Assembly (NCBI GenBank): GCA_002414385.1
Contig: DHZH01000006.1
Location: 372,001-436,000, forward strand
DNA from: Gammaproteobacteria bacterium UBA5109
GTDB taxonomy: Bacteria > Pseudomonadota > Gammaproteobacteria > Pseudomonadales > Pseudohongiellaceae
Length of the DNA: 64,000 nucleotides
Direction of reading: 5' to 3'
Of the stretch, positions 1 through 8,477 are shown piece by piece. A program made the translations under genes and the position numbers. Each line of letters starts with the position of its first letter. Positions within the stretch are counted from its first letter, which is position 1. The notes under the pieces are model-generated. The model saw only the letters and a program-made list of their open reading frames with translations. It was not told where the DNA came from and did not search any database.

Positions 1-78
1 TTGCAGAATCTTGACAGATTGACGGCAGCAGGATTTACACTACCAGTACTGGAATCAAGCGGGCTGGTTGTGGCCTGA
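1..78 (+). CDS. C-terminal end of an unidentified protein (partial)
   Basis: Frame 1 is open from the first base to a TGA at 76-78, giving 25 residues ending in SSGLVVA. The two other forward frames hit stops within 21 bases. The stop lies 18 bases before the next ATG, as expected for the last gene of an operon shared with the DUF3014 gene. Too little is present to name a family. Confidence 0.4.
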   Translation: MQNLDRLTAAGFTLPVLESSGLVVA

Positions 79-96
79 AACATCGGAAATACTTTT

Positions 97-984
97 ATGA
101 ATGACAACAAGTTGGTTTTTTCACTGGTCATCGGGGTCATCGTACTGTTCGGCCTGTTTATGGCGCTCAGTGGAGATGACTCCGAACGTGTTGATGTGAT
201 GGTCACTGAAGAACCGGAACCAGTTCAGTTGCCAGCGCCGGTCCCTGAACCCCCGTCACCGGAAACGACAGTACCGCCGCCTGCTCCTGAAGTCGTTGAA
301 GAACCCGAAGCGCTGCCACCTGAAACAGAACCTGAAGTGGTAGAAGAAGTAGCCGAAGTCGAAGAAGCTCCTGTACCGGCACCCGAGCCCTTGCCGAACC
401 TGAATAACAGTGATGATTTTGTGCTGGCAGAATTGATGGAAACAGATGGTGGTTCGGCAATCCTGATGCATCTGGTTTCCGAACAACTGATCCGTAAGTT
501 TGTGGTCATGGTGGAAAACATGAGCCGGGGAGAATTTCCTGATCGCAACCTGCCCCTTGAGCGCCCCATGGAGCCAATGCAGGTGACGGAACTGGGCAGT
601 GAGTTTTATCTGATGGATGAAGCTTCATACCGTCGTTTTGACAGCCTGGTCAATGCCTTTAGCAATGTCAGTACGGAAACAGCAGTACGCCTCTATGATG
701 ACTTTACGCCCCTGTTTCGTCAGGCTTATGCAGAGCTGGGAATTCCAGACAGCAATTTCCATACGGTGATGCTGACAGCCATTGATAATGTGCTCAATGC
801 TCGCAGCGCTCCACAACCACAGCAGCTTGTCAGACCGAGCCTGGCCTATGAGTATGCCGACCCGGAAATTGAAAGCTACAGTGATGTGGAAAAATTACTG
901 ATGCGACTGGGCCCCCGTAACACCGAGAACCTGCAGCAACGCCTGGAATTTTTCAAACGCCGTCTGGAACTGGAAGCGCGCTGA
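97..984 (+). CDS. DUF3014 domain protein, membrane anchored
   Basis: A 295-residue protein with one N-terminal membrane helix (about residues 6-24), a long Pro/Glu/Val-rich linker (about 35-100) and a C-terminal region matching the DUF3014 family pattern: a conserved DDFVLAEL start, then a helical domain containing LIRKFVVMVENMSRGEFP. The layout suggests a protein anchored in the inner membrane with a soluble periplasmic domain held off by a stiff, acidic linker. The function of DUF3014 is not known to me. Its gene ends 3 bases from the end of the convergent kinase gene, with no clear terminator between them. Confidence 0.8.
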   Translation: MNDNKLVFSLVIGVIVLFGLFMALSGDDSERVDVMVTEEPEPVQLPAPVPEPPSPETTVPPPAPEVVEEPEALPPETEPEVVEEVAEVEEAPVPAPEPLPNLNNSDDFVLAELMETDGGSAILMHLVSEQLIRKFVVMVENMSRGEFPDRNLPLERPMEPMQVTELGSEFYLMDEASYRRFDSLVNAFSNVSTETAVRLYDDFTPLFRQAYAELGIPDSNFHTVMLTAIDNVLNARSAPQPQQLVRPSLAYEYADPEIESYSDVEKLLMRLGPRNTENLQQRLEFFKRRLELEAR

Positions 985-987
985 TTT

Positions 988-1986
988 TCAGCTTACTTTA
1001 TTCAGCAGTTCCTGATGTTGTTCCGCTGGCAGACGTGGTCCAAACTGGCTGACAACCGCTGCGGCACTCATACTGGCCAGACGACCGGCCGTGGCGAAAT
1101 CCTGACCGCTGGATATCCCGTAAAGAAAGGCACCGGCAAACATGTCACCGGCTCCGTTGCTGTCCACAGCCTTGACCGGATATGAATCAATTTTAGTCGT
1201 AGTCTCCCCGTCAAACACCAGCGCACCCTCAGAGCCGAGTGTGATAACCAGCGTTTTGGTAATTTTCTTCAGGGCTTCAACAACTGCATCAATATCGTCT
1301 TCTCCTGTCCAGGTCTGGGCTTCGACCTTGTTGGCAAACAGTAAATCCACTCCGTCGCCAATCATGTCTTCCAGGCCGCCGCGATAAAACTGCACCATGG
1401 CCGGGTCCGACAATGTCAGGGCGGTTTTCACCCCGTTTTTTTCTGCTATTTCCCGGGCCTTTACACAGGCTACCCGGGCGCTGTCTGAAGAAACCAGATA
1501 ACCTTCCAGATAGAGGTATTTGGAGTTTGCCAGGGCGTCTTCATGAATATCCGTAGCAGTGAGGTTTTCAGAAACCCCCAGATAGGTCAGCATGGTGCGT
1601 TCTGCATCCGGGCTTACCATGACCAGACATTTTCCGGTAACCCCCTCTTCACCACGGATACTGTCGAGATTGGTATCAATATTGTGGTTGCCAAGTTCCT
1701 GCAGGTAAAAATCACCAAACTCATCGTTGGCCACCTTGCAGGAATAAAAAGTGTTGGCGCCAAATTGTGAGGCTGCATAAAGGGTATTGGCAGCCGAACC
1801 ACCGCCGGCACGTTTTTTCAGACCGTATTTTTTCATCAGGCGTTCGAAGATGGTTTCATGAGAATCCTCATCAACCAGCGTCATGATGCCTTTCTGTAAA
1901 CTCTCATGGGTGAAAAAGCTGTCATCGACTTCAAACTCTTTATCGACCAGTGCGTTACCGAGAGCATAAATATGGTATTTCTTCAT
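988..1986 (-). CDS. PfkB family carbohydrate/nucleoside kinase (adenosine kinase-like)
   Basis: A ribokinase-fold kinase of about 332 residues. The N-terminal substrate region (YALGNALVDKEF), the RAGGGSAANTLYAAS glycine motif and the C-terminal anion-hole signature DSNGAGDMFAGAF with the catalytic Asp of GAGD are all present. The sequence resembles the adenosine kinase / sugar kinase branch common in proteobacteria; the substrate cannot be fixed from sequence. Two in-frame ATGs lie six bases apart. The second (1986) is preferred because AAGGA sits five bases before it, whereas it overlaps the first (1992). The gene follows hemL closely, so the two may be cotranscribed. Confidence 0.85.
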   Translation of the reverse strand: MKKYHIYALGNALVDKEFEVDDSFFTHESLQKGIMTLVDEDSHETIFERLMKKYGLKKRAGGGSAANTLYAASQFGANTFYSCKVANDEFGDFYLQELGNHNIDTNLDSIRGEEGVTGKCLVMVSPDAERTMLTYLGVSENLTATDIHEDALANSKYLYLEGYLVSSDSARVACVKAREIAEKNGVKTALTLSDPAMVQFYRGGLEDMIGDGVDLLFANKVEAQTWTGEDDIDAVVEALKKITKTLVITLGSEGALVFDGETTTKIDSYPVKAVDSNGAGDMFAGAFLYGISSGQDFATAGRLASMSAAAVVSQFGPRLPAEQHQELLNKVS

Positions 1987-1997
1987 TGTCATCCTTA

Positions 1998-3299
1998 TTA
2001 CTTGAGTTGAGAAAATGCTGCTTCTGCTGCATCCAGTGTTAGTTGTATTTCTCTTTCACCATGCGCAGAAGAGATGAAGCCTGCTTCAAAGGCTGAAGGG
2101 GCGAGATAGATTCCATGTTGAAGCATGACATGGAAATATTTTTTAAAGCGTTCGACATCACAGTTCATCACCTGGGTGAAACTGCTGATGGTCTTTTCCT
2201 CGGAAAAGAAGCAGCCAAACATGGCGCCGACCTGGTTTGTGGAAAATGCAATTCCGGCCTGGTCAGCGCGTTCCTGCAAGCCACTGAGAAGTGAAGCAGC
2301 GTTTTGTTGCAGCTTGTCATAAAAGCCGGCCTGTGAAATTTCTTCCAGCATGACCAGTCCGGCTGTTACCGCAAGTGGATTGCCGGACAGGGTCCCCGCC
2401 TGGTAAACAGGTCCGGAAGGTGCCAGCTGGTTCATGAATTCCTTCTTGCCGCCGAAGGCTCCAACGGGCATACCGCCGCCGATTACTTTGCCCAGAGTGG
2501 TCAGATCAGGCTGTACCTGGTAAACACTTTGTGCACCGCCAAGGGCAACACGAAAACCGGTCATGACTTCATCGAAAATCAGCAGGCTGTCATGCTCGGT
2601 ACAAAGCTCGCGTAATGTTTGCAGAAAACCGGGAAGTGGTGGAACGCAGTTCATATTACCGGCTACGGGTTCAACGATGAGGCAAGCAATTTCATGACCA
2701 TGTTTCTGAAATAGTTCACTGATAATTCCGGTATCGTTATAGGGAACGATAAAGGTTTGTTCAGCAGTCGATTTCGGAATACCGGCAGAATCCGGTGAGC
2801 CAAGAGTCAGTGCACCGGAACCGGCCTTGACCAGAAGCGAATCGACATGGCCGTGATAACAGCCTTCAAATTTTACGACCTTGTCCTTGCCGGTAACACC
2901 ACGTGCCAGTCGAATGGCACTCATGGTAGCTTCGGTACCGGAATTGACCAGACGCACACTTTCAATAGATGGCATCAGTTCACAGATGCGGTCAGCCATC
3001 TGGACTTCATGCTGGGTCGGTGCGCCAAAGGCCAGGCCCTGATCCAGTTGGGCTTTAAGAGCAGCTATAACTTTTGGATGGCAATGGCCAAGTATCAGAG
3101 GGCCCCAGGCACCGATGTAATCAATATAGGCATTATCATCTTCATCATAAACCCAGGCACCTTCCCCGCGTTTGAAGAATACCGGACTGCCGCCTACGCC
3201 CTTGAATGCCCTCACCGGAGAGTTAACACCACCGGGAATATGTTCTTTTGCCTGGGCGAACAGGGTCTCGGAACGTTTGTTCGTAAGTGCTTCTGACAT
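1998..3299 (-). CDS. hemL: Glutamate-1-semialdehyde 2,1-aminomutase
   Basis: A PLP-dependent class III aminotransferase-fold enzyme of 433 residues that converts glutamate-1-semialdehyde to 5-aminolevulinate, the C5 route into tetrapyrroles. Visible signatures are the start PGGVNSPVRAF, the substrate/PLP region NSGTEATMSAIRLARG, the Asp motif LLIFDEVMTGFRV and the PLP lysine in TLGKVIGGGMPVGAFGG. Length is normal. The start ATG has AGGAAAAG just upstream. It follows hemJ by 8 bases, so two haem-pathway steps sit together. Confidence 0.97.
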   Translation of the reverse strand: MSEALTNKRSETLFAQAKEHIPGGVNSPVRAFKGVGGSPVFFKRGEGAWVYDEDDNAYIDYIGAWGPLILGHCHPKVIAALKAQLDQGLAFGAPTQHEVQMADRICELMPSIESVRLVNSGTEATMSAIRLARGVTGKDKVVKFEGCYHGHVDSLLVKAGSGALTLGSPDSAGIPKSTAEQTFIVPYNDTGIISELFQKHGHEIACLIVEPVAGNMNCVPPLPGFLQTLRELCTEHDSLLIFDEVMTGFRVALGGAQSVYQVQPDLTTLGKVIGGGMPVGAFGGKKEFMNQLAPSGPVYQAGTLSGNPLAVTAGLVMLEEISQAGFYDKLQQNAASLLSGLQERADQAGIAFSTNQVGAMFGCFFSEEKTISSFTQVMNCDVERFKKYFHVMLQHGIYLAPSAFEAGFISSAHGEREIQLTLDAAEAAFSQLK

Positions 3300-3307
3300 T
3301 GCTTTTC

Positions 3308-3736
3308 CTAAAAAGGTTTTATGACGACAAGAATGATGATGAGTAATAACAGCAGCACGGGTGCTTCATTGAACCAGCGATAAAAACGGTGTGAATGGGT
3401 ATTGCGATCTTCCCTGAACGCCAGCATATAGCGCCAGCACATGATGTGGAAAATGATTAACAGGAGCACCAGAGTGAGTTTGGCATGCATCCATCCGGAC
3501 TGCATGTAAAAAGCCACATTGGTGAAGATCAGCCATAGGCCAAAGATAACGGTTAATACAGCAGATGGGGTCATGATGCCCCAGAACAGTTTGCGCTCCA
3601 TGATCTTGAAACGGTCCCGGGAGATTTCATCGTCTGCCATGGCGTGATACACAAACAGGCGCGGCAGATAAAAAATTCCTGCAAACCAGCAGACCATGGA
3701 AAACAGATGCAGAGCTTTTAACCAGAGATATAACAT
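3308..3736 (-). CDS. hemJ: Protoporphyrinogen IX oxidase HemJ
   Basis: A 142-residue membrane protein with four hydrophobic segments. The N-terminus LWLKALHLFSMVCWFAGIF carries the histidine proposed as a haem ligand in the HemJ family, and YLPRLFVYH and MHAKLTL are typical of the family. HemJ oxidises protoporphyrinogen IX to protoporphyrin IX in bacteria lacking HemG and HemY. Its place directly upstream of hemL supports the haem role over the alternative CopD-like label. Confidence 0.9.
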   Translation of the reverse strand: MLYLWLKALHLFSMVCWFAGIFYLPRLFVYHAMADDEISRDRFKIMERKLFWGIMTPSAVLTVIFGLWLIFTNVAFYMQSGWMHAKLTLVLLLIIFHIMCWRYMLAFREDRNTHSHRFYRWFNEAPVLLLLLIIILVVIKPF

Positions 3737-3745
3737 GTATGCGTT

Positions 3746-5434
3746 TTAGTCACGATAAAAGGCAATAATATCATCTATGGAGATGATACCGGTAATAGGG
3801 CTGGCAGACCTGTTATGAGTGTAGATATAGCCATATTTGAGTTCAGCTTCCTGTAGTAGTTGCAGGGCTTCATTTAGAGTAGCCTTGTCAGGGATGGCAA
3901 GCAGATCCTCCTGCCGGGATTCATTCTGCAAGAGGTCCGGGCTGATGTCGCCAAGATTTTCCAGTTCTGATTTACGGATCAATGATTTTGTATTATCAGC
4001 ATGCTCCAGGATGAGCCAGTAAGGATCAGCCTGCATAATCGCATCTAGCTCCATGATGTTGATGTCCGGGTTGATCACAGCGAAATTCTGCTTGACCAGC
4101 GAACTGACGCCATACCGATTAAGGAAACGTGAAAAATCCCTGCTGCCAGTTCCAGACTCATCCTGCTGCAAAAATACCGATTTGCTTTTCAGGACTTCGG
4201 AATAAGTCAGAGTGGCGATTACAATTATTATCATGGCCGGTAGAATGATATTGGGATTGTTACTGAGTTCCAGCAAGGCCATCAGTGCTGCCAGCGGTGC
4301 CTGCAGTGTTGCTCCCATCATGGCACCCATACCCAGTAATACATAAAAAGCCGGGTCACTGCCCGGGAAAAACTGTCCGACCAGGGCGCCGAGAATGGCT
4401 CCGGCGATGCCTCCGAGCATAAGTACAGGACCAATGATTCCACCGGGTAATCCAAGTCCCAGGCTGACAGCTGTCAATAATAATTTCGTGATCAAGAGGA
4501 GACCCAGAAAGTTAAGGGCCAGACTGCTTTGCAGTGCCAGATTCAAGGTGTCATACCCCATACCCATGACTTGCGGAATAAACCAGCCTGTACAGGCTGT
4601 TAACAGGCCAATTCCCAGTAGCCGAATGCGCTGGTCGATACGATTAAAGCCACTGGCAAACCTGTAAACCCGGACAAAAACAAATGCCAGTAGACCAATG
4701 ACAATACCCATCAGGGCGATGTAGGGGATTTCCCAGAGGCTGCTGGTTTGGGTGACGCTGATATCGAACACCGGATCGTTGCCAAAAAGTATTTGAGTCA
4801 CCACAGCGGCACTGACTGAGGATATGATGACAGGAACAAAACTGCTGATGGCGTATTCCATCATGATGACTTCCATGGCAAAAATTACGCCTGCTATCGG
4901 TGTATTGAATGAAGCAGAAATGGCCGCAGCTGCACCACAGGCGATTAATGTTCTTATACTGTTATGCGGCAGGTTTAACCAGTATCCCAGCACCGAGCCG
5001 GAAGTCGCTCCCAGATGAATTGCCGGCCCTTCACGACCACAGGAACCGCCACTGAGCAGGGCGAGGCTTGCACCGATAAACTGGGATACTGCATGCCTGA
5101 CTGGAAGGTGACCACGAAAATTCTGCACCTTGTTGATAACATAAGTGACACCCAGTTCCTCGCGTTTGGGTTTTAACCATTGAAAAAGCAGGGCAATCAG
5201 CAGGCAGCCTGTTATGGGCAGGATAAATCTTACGCCCGGGTGCAGTGCTTCAAAGTTTTCCGCACTGATTCCGTCAGCAAAAAACGGCAGGCTGGATTCA
5301 AGAATAAAACGAAACAGCGTGACGATCAGGCCGGCAAAAATTCCGACGAAGATCCCCAGTCCGGCCAGGCGCAATTTTGCATCGCCTCTGGAGAGTAAGT
5401 GGTGAAAGCTGCTTTTTACGGCCAAGCGCAACAC
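3746..5434 (-). CDS. ClC-family chloride channel/transporter with C-terminal CBS pair
   Basis: A 562-residue membrane protein with a ClC core (about residues 20-420) and a C-terminal region (about 430-560) that looks like a CBS pair. The gating-glutamate motif GSCGREGPAIHLG is intact and GLPGGIIGP matches the third selectivity motif. The first motif (GSGIP in E. coli ClcA) is not recognisable; ELGVTYVIN stands near that place. After FNTPIAGVIFAME the next residue is Val where the proton glutamate (E203 of ClcA) is expected. The start is GTG. It ends 9 bases before hemJ and leads a possible minus-strand operon running through hemJ, hemL and the kinase. Confidence 0.85.
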   Translation of the reverse strand: MLRLAVKSSFHHLLSRGDAKLRLAGLGIFVGIFAGLIVTLFRFILESSLPFFADGISAENFEALHPGVRFILPITGCLLIALLFQWLKPKREELGVTYVINKVQNFRGHLPVRHAVSQFIGASLALLSGGSCGREGPAIHLGATSGSVLGYWLNLPHNSIRTLIACGAAAAISASFNTPIAGVIFAMEVIMMEYAISSFVPVIISSVSAAVVTQILFGNDPVFDISVTQTSSLWEIPYIALMGIVIGLLAFVFVRVYRFASGFNRIDQRIRLLGIGLLTACTGWFIPQVMGMGYDTLNLALQSSLALNFLGLLLITKLLLTAVSLGLGLPGGIIGPVLMLGGIAGAILGALVGQFFPGSDPAFYVLLGMGAMMGATLQAPLAALMALLELSNNPNIILPAMIIIVIATLTYSEVLKSKSVFLQQDESGTGSRDFSRFLNRYGVSSLVKQNFAVINPDINIMELDAIMQADPYWLILEHADNTKSLIRKSELENLGDISPDLLQNESRQEDLLAIPDKATLNEALQLLQEAELKYGYIYTHNRSASPITGIISIDDIIAFYRD

Positions 5435-5546
5435 TCTTGAAATGTGGGTCGAGTCACGAGTTATGCTAAGATTCGTCGCTTTTTCCCGGTGAGACTTTTA
5501 TTATAGCGGCTCAAAACGCCAATTGAGAGCCATAAAGAGGTTCAGA

Positions 5547-6578
5547 GTGATAGATGTAGCAGTGGTCGGTGCAACCGGCTATACGGGTGTGGAGTTACTG
5601 AGAATTCTGATTCAGCACCCGGAAGTGGAGATTAAGGTCGTAACTTCCAGAGCGGAAGCCGGCGAGGCTGTGTCTGCGGTTTTCCCGAATCTGCGCCAGC
5701 ATCTGCAGCTGGATTTTTCTGAACCGGACATTGCGAGTTTGAGTGCCTGTGACCTGGTATTCTTTGCCACCCCAAACGGTACGGCAATGACCATGGCGCC
5801 GGAGCTGATGGCAAAGGGCGTAAAAGTAATCGACCTTTCGGCTGATTTCCGAATTCGTGATGCCGAACTCTGGTCTCACTGGTATGGTATGGAACATGCC
5901 TGCAAAGAGTTATTGAGCGATGCGGTCTATGGCTTACCTGAAGTAAATCGTGAAAAAATCAAAAAGGCTCAACTTGTAGCCAATCCGGGCTGCTATCCGA
6001 CAGCAGTTCAGCTGGGTTTTATTCCTCTGCTGAAAAACCAGCTTGTTGACCCTGGGTCATTGATTGCAGATGTGAAATCAGGTGTCAGTGGTGCCGGTCG
6101 TAAAGCTGCGCTTGGGACGCTGTTGTGTGAAGTCAGCGAGAATTTCAAGGCATATGCCATCAAAGGACACCGTCATCATCCGGAAATTGTTCAGGGTTTA
6201 AATGAACACAGCAGCGAGACGGTAAATCTGACATTTATGCCACACCTGGTGCCAATGATTCGCGGTATACAGGCCAGCCTTTATGCAAGCCTGCTAAAAA
6301 GTGATGTTGATATTCAGGCCCTGTATGAAGATTTTTACCGCAACGAACCCTTCGTCGATGTGCTGGAAACGGGATTGAGTCCGGAAACCAGAGCAGTCAA
6401 TGGCAGCAACATGTGTCATCTGGCTGTGATGCAGCCTGCTGACAGTAATAAAATAGTGATTCTTGCTGCAGAAGATAATCTGGTGAAGGGTGCTGCGGGA
6501 CAGGCAGTACAGAATATGAACCTGATGTTTGATTTTGAAGAAACAAGTGGTCTTAATATTGTTTCGATATTGCCATAA
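5547..6578 (+). CDS. argC: N-acetyl-gamma-glutamyl-phosphate reductase
   Basis: The third enzyme of arginine synthesis: NADPH-dependent reduction of N-acetylglutamyl phosphate to the semialdehyde. The N-terminal Rossmann motif VAVVGATGYTGVELLR and the catalytic cysteine in ANPGCYPTAVQLG are clear, and KGHRHHPEI is the conserved substrate-site segment. I place the start at GTG 5547 because AGAGG lies 6 bases upstream and the protein then begins MIDVAVVGATG as in the family. An upstream in-frame TTG at 5523 would add eight residues with no family match. No other arg gene is adjacent. Confidence 0.95.
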   Translation: MIDVAVVGATGYTGVELLRILIQHPEVEIKVVTSRAEAGEAVSAVFPNLRQHLQLDFSEPDIASLSACDLVFFATPNGTAMTMAPELMAKGVKVIDLSADFRIRDAELWSHWYGMEHACKELLSDAVYGLPEVNREKIKKAQLVANPGCYPTAVQLGFIPLLKNQLVDPGSLIADVKSGVSGAGRKAALGTLLCEVSENFKAYAIKGHRHHPEIVQGLNEHSSETVNLTFMPHLVPMIRGIQASLYASLLKSDVDIQALYEDFYRNEPFVDVLETGLSPETRAVNGSNMCHLAVMQPADSNKIVILAAEDNLVKGAAGQAVQNMNLMFDFEETSGLNIVSILP

Positions 6579-6603
6579 TACTTAACCTTAAAAGAGCAAC
6601 AAG

Positions 6604-7341
6604 ATGGCGGTCGTTAAAGGCAGTAAACAGGTAAAAATGGTGGTGGTGCCGCACCGGCCCAGGCGCTATGTGCTGTTCTGGTTCAGTACTGTTATTTTGA
6701 CAGTAGTTGTCGGGAGCGGTACCTACTTCTATGGTTATAACGCTGGCATGAATGAAAATCTGAATGTTCGCCAGGAACGTGATCAGCTTCGCATCCAGAT
6801 GGAAAGCAATCAGGAACAATTGCAAAGTCTGGAACAGCAGGTAGTAAATATCGAGCAGGCCAGTGCCGTTGATCGGCAGTCCATACTTGAATTACAGAAC
6901 ATGCTGGTTGATTTGCGTGAAGTGAATGCCCAGCTTGAAGAGGATGTACTTTTTTACCGGCAGATCATGTCACCGGAAAATACCGAGAATGGCCTGGTGA
7001 TCGGGCAACTTGACCTGACTGGAACAGAAGAGGAGAATCGAGTTCGTTATCGTATTGAGCTCAAGCAATTGATCAATAACGAAAACGTGGTCAGCGGACA
7101 TGTCAATGTGAATGTCGTTGGCATTCAGAATGGTCAGGAAGTTTCAATGCCGCTGCGGGAAATGGCGGTGAATGAGGACCGCTTAGACATTCGTCTGCAG
7201 TTTCGTTACTTTCAGAATATCGAAGGTGAGTTAATAGTTCCTGAAAATTTCGAGCCGGAATCGGTGCAGATTGTTGCCGAATCAGAAGGGCAGAATGCCA
7301 AAACAGTGCGAAAAAGTTTCGTCTGGCTTGTTGAAAGATGA
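6604..7341 (+). CDS. DUF6776 family membrane-anchored coiled-coil protein
   Basis: A 245-residue protein with a short basic cytoplasmic tail, one membrane helix (about residues 25-45), a coiled coil (about 53-118, rich in Gln/Glu/Leu heptads) and a C-terminal beta-rich domain ending in RKSFVWLVER. This matches the DUF6776 family found between argC and bactofilin genes in gammaproteobacteria. The function is unknown. The pairing with bactofilin, 36 bases downstream, suggests a cell-envelope or cytoskeleton partner role; that is inference. Confidence 0.75.
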   Translation: MAVVKGSKQVKMVVVPHRPRRYVLFWFSTVILTVVVGSGTYFYGYNAGMNENLNVRQERDQLRIQMESNQEQLQSLEQQVVNIEQASAVDRQSILELQNMLVDLREVNAQLEEDVLFYRQIMSPENTENGLVIGQLDLTGTEEENRVRYRIELKQLINNENVVSGHVNVNVVGIQNGQEVSMPLREMAVNEDRLDIRLQFRYFQNIEGELIVPENFEPESVQIVAESEGQNAKTVRKSFVWLVER

Positions 7342-7377
7342 AAAAGACAATGCAGTGATTTTATCAAGAGACTTATT

Positions 7378-7821
7378 GTGAAAAATAAATTCAGTGAGAA
7401 TGTTACCACCCTGATCTCCAAATCGACTGAGATTATCGGGGATCTTAATTTTTCCGGAACCCTGGAAGTTGAAGGAAAAATTAAAGGCAATATTTACGCT
7501 AACCCGGATGCGCCGGCAGAAATTCGCATTCGCGAAAACGGTTTTGTGCAGGGTGAAATTAAAGTTCCTTCCATCATTATTAATGGTATGGTGGAAGGGG
7601 ATGTATATTCAAGCGACCATATTGAACTGGCAGCCAAAGCCAGAGTGGTTGGTAACGTCTACTACAACCTGATTGAGATGGTTATGGGCTCAGAAGTTAA
7701 TGGCAGCCTGCTGCATCGCAGTCCTGAAGAACTCAAGCCGAAAAAACTCGAAAAACCAACTGTCGTCAGCAGCGAACGTGACTCAGTTGTCGTTGAGGCA
7801 GCCGCCAAGGCATCCAGCTAA
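7378..7821 (+). CDS. Bactofilin (polymer-forming cytoskeletal protein)
   Basis: A 147-residue bactofilin. The core begins TLISKSTEIIGDLNFSGTLE and runs as short beta-helix repeats to about residue 110, followed by a disordered, charged tail. Bactofilins polymerise without nucleotide and scaffold cell-wall enzymes or other envelope proteins. The start is GTG, in line with the conserved N-terminus. The gene follows the DUF6776 gene closely and is probably cotranscribed with it. Confidence 0.9.
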   Translation: MKNKFSENVTTLISKSTEIIGDLNFSGTLEVEGKIKGNIYANPDAPAEIRIRENGFVQGEIKVPSIIINGMVEGDVYSSDHIELAAKARVVGNVYYNLIEMVMGSEVNGSLLHRSPEELKPKKLEKPTVVSSERDSVVVEAAAKASS

Positions 7822-7887
7822 TACTTGACTAAATTACTTGGTTATTTGATAATATGTCAGGTAACAATTCTTAGTACGTAACAAATT

Positions 7888-8241
7888 ATGTCTGTCGTTG
7901 AAACTCATGATGCCGTGCCAATGGTGCTCACCGAAGGTGCTGCCCAAAAAGTGATGAACCTGATATCCGAAGAAGGCAATCCGGAGCTGAAGTTGCGTGT
8001 ATTCGTCACCGGCGGTGGCTGCTCAGGTTTCCAGTATGGCTTTTCATTTGATGAAGCAGTTAACGATGATGACACTGTTATCGATCATAAAGGCGCAAAA
8101 CTGCTGGTAGATCCCCTGAGCTTTCAGTATCTGGCCGGTTCGGAAATTGATTATACCGAAGGACTGGAGGGGTCGAGGTTTGTGGTAAGGAACCCACTTG
8201 CGACTACAACCTGTGGCTGCGGCATGTCCTTTTCCATCTGA
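7888..8241 (+). CDS. erpA: Iron-sulfur cluster insertion protein ErpA
   Basis: An A-type Fe-S carrier of 117 residues. The three conserved cysteines are present: one in TGGGCSGFQYGF and two in the C-terminal TTCGCGMSF. ErpA delivers 4Fe-4S clusters to apoproteins such as IspG/IspH. The location after bactofilin is typical of related gammaproteobacteria. Confidence 0.93.
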   Translation: MSVVETHDAVPMVLTEGAAQKVMNLISEEGNPELKLRVFVTGGGCSGFQYGFSFDEAVNDDDTVIDHKGAKLLVDPLSFQYLAGSEIDYTEGLEGSRFVVRNPLATTTCGCGMSFSI

Positions 8242-8259
8242 TTTAGCTACTGCGCTCGC

Positions 8260-8341
8260 CAGGGCGTCGTTAAAAACCTTCTCAGTCAGTCATTTATTGA
8301 TTTATAAGTTCCTTCCTTGCGAGGGTTTTTGCCTGGCCCTG
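8260..8341. repeat. Long imperfect inverted repeat in the erpA-anmK gap
   Basis: The arms CAGGGC (8260-8265) and AAAAACCTTC (8272-8281) pair with GAGGGTTTTT (8321-8330) and GCCCTG (8336-8341), enclosing an AT-rich loop of about 39 bases. It lies between the convergent ends of erpA and anmK, so it may stop transcription on one or both strands, although the loop is long for an intrinsic terminator. A small dispersed repeat is the other reading. The rest of 8242-8477 shows nothing else I can support. Confidence 0.35.
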
Positions 8342-8477
8342 ACTTCGCTTGTCACGCTAAATCCAATCTTTCCAGGTAATAAGTAGTAGCTAGTCAGGAA
8401 TTTCTATGTCTGAACTGTATTCATAATACTGAAGTTTATAGACTGAAAGATCTTATTAACTGTAGGAATTAATTTAA

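Noticed and set aside
5437..5467. argC promoter (TTGAAA and TATGCT)
   Set aside because: The spacer is 19 bases and the -10 is weak; not strong enough to list.
8198..8386. 62-codon frame overlapping the end of erpA
   Set aside because: Starts inside erpA in another frame and runs across the inverted repeat; no coding pattern.
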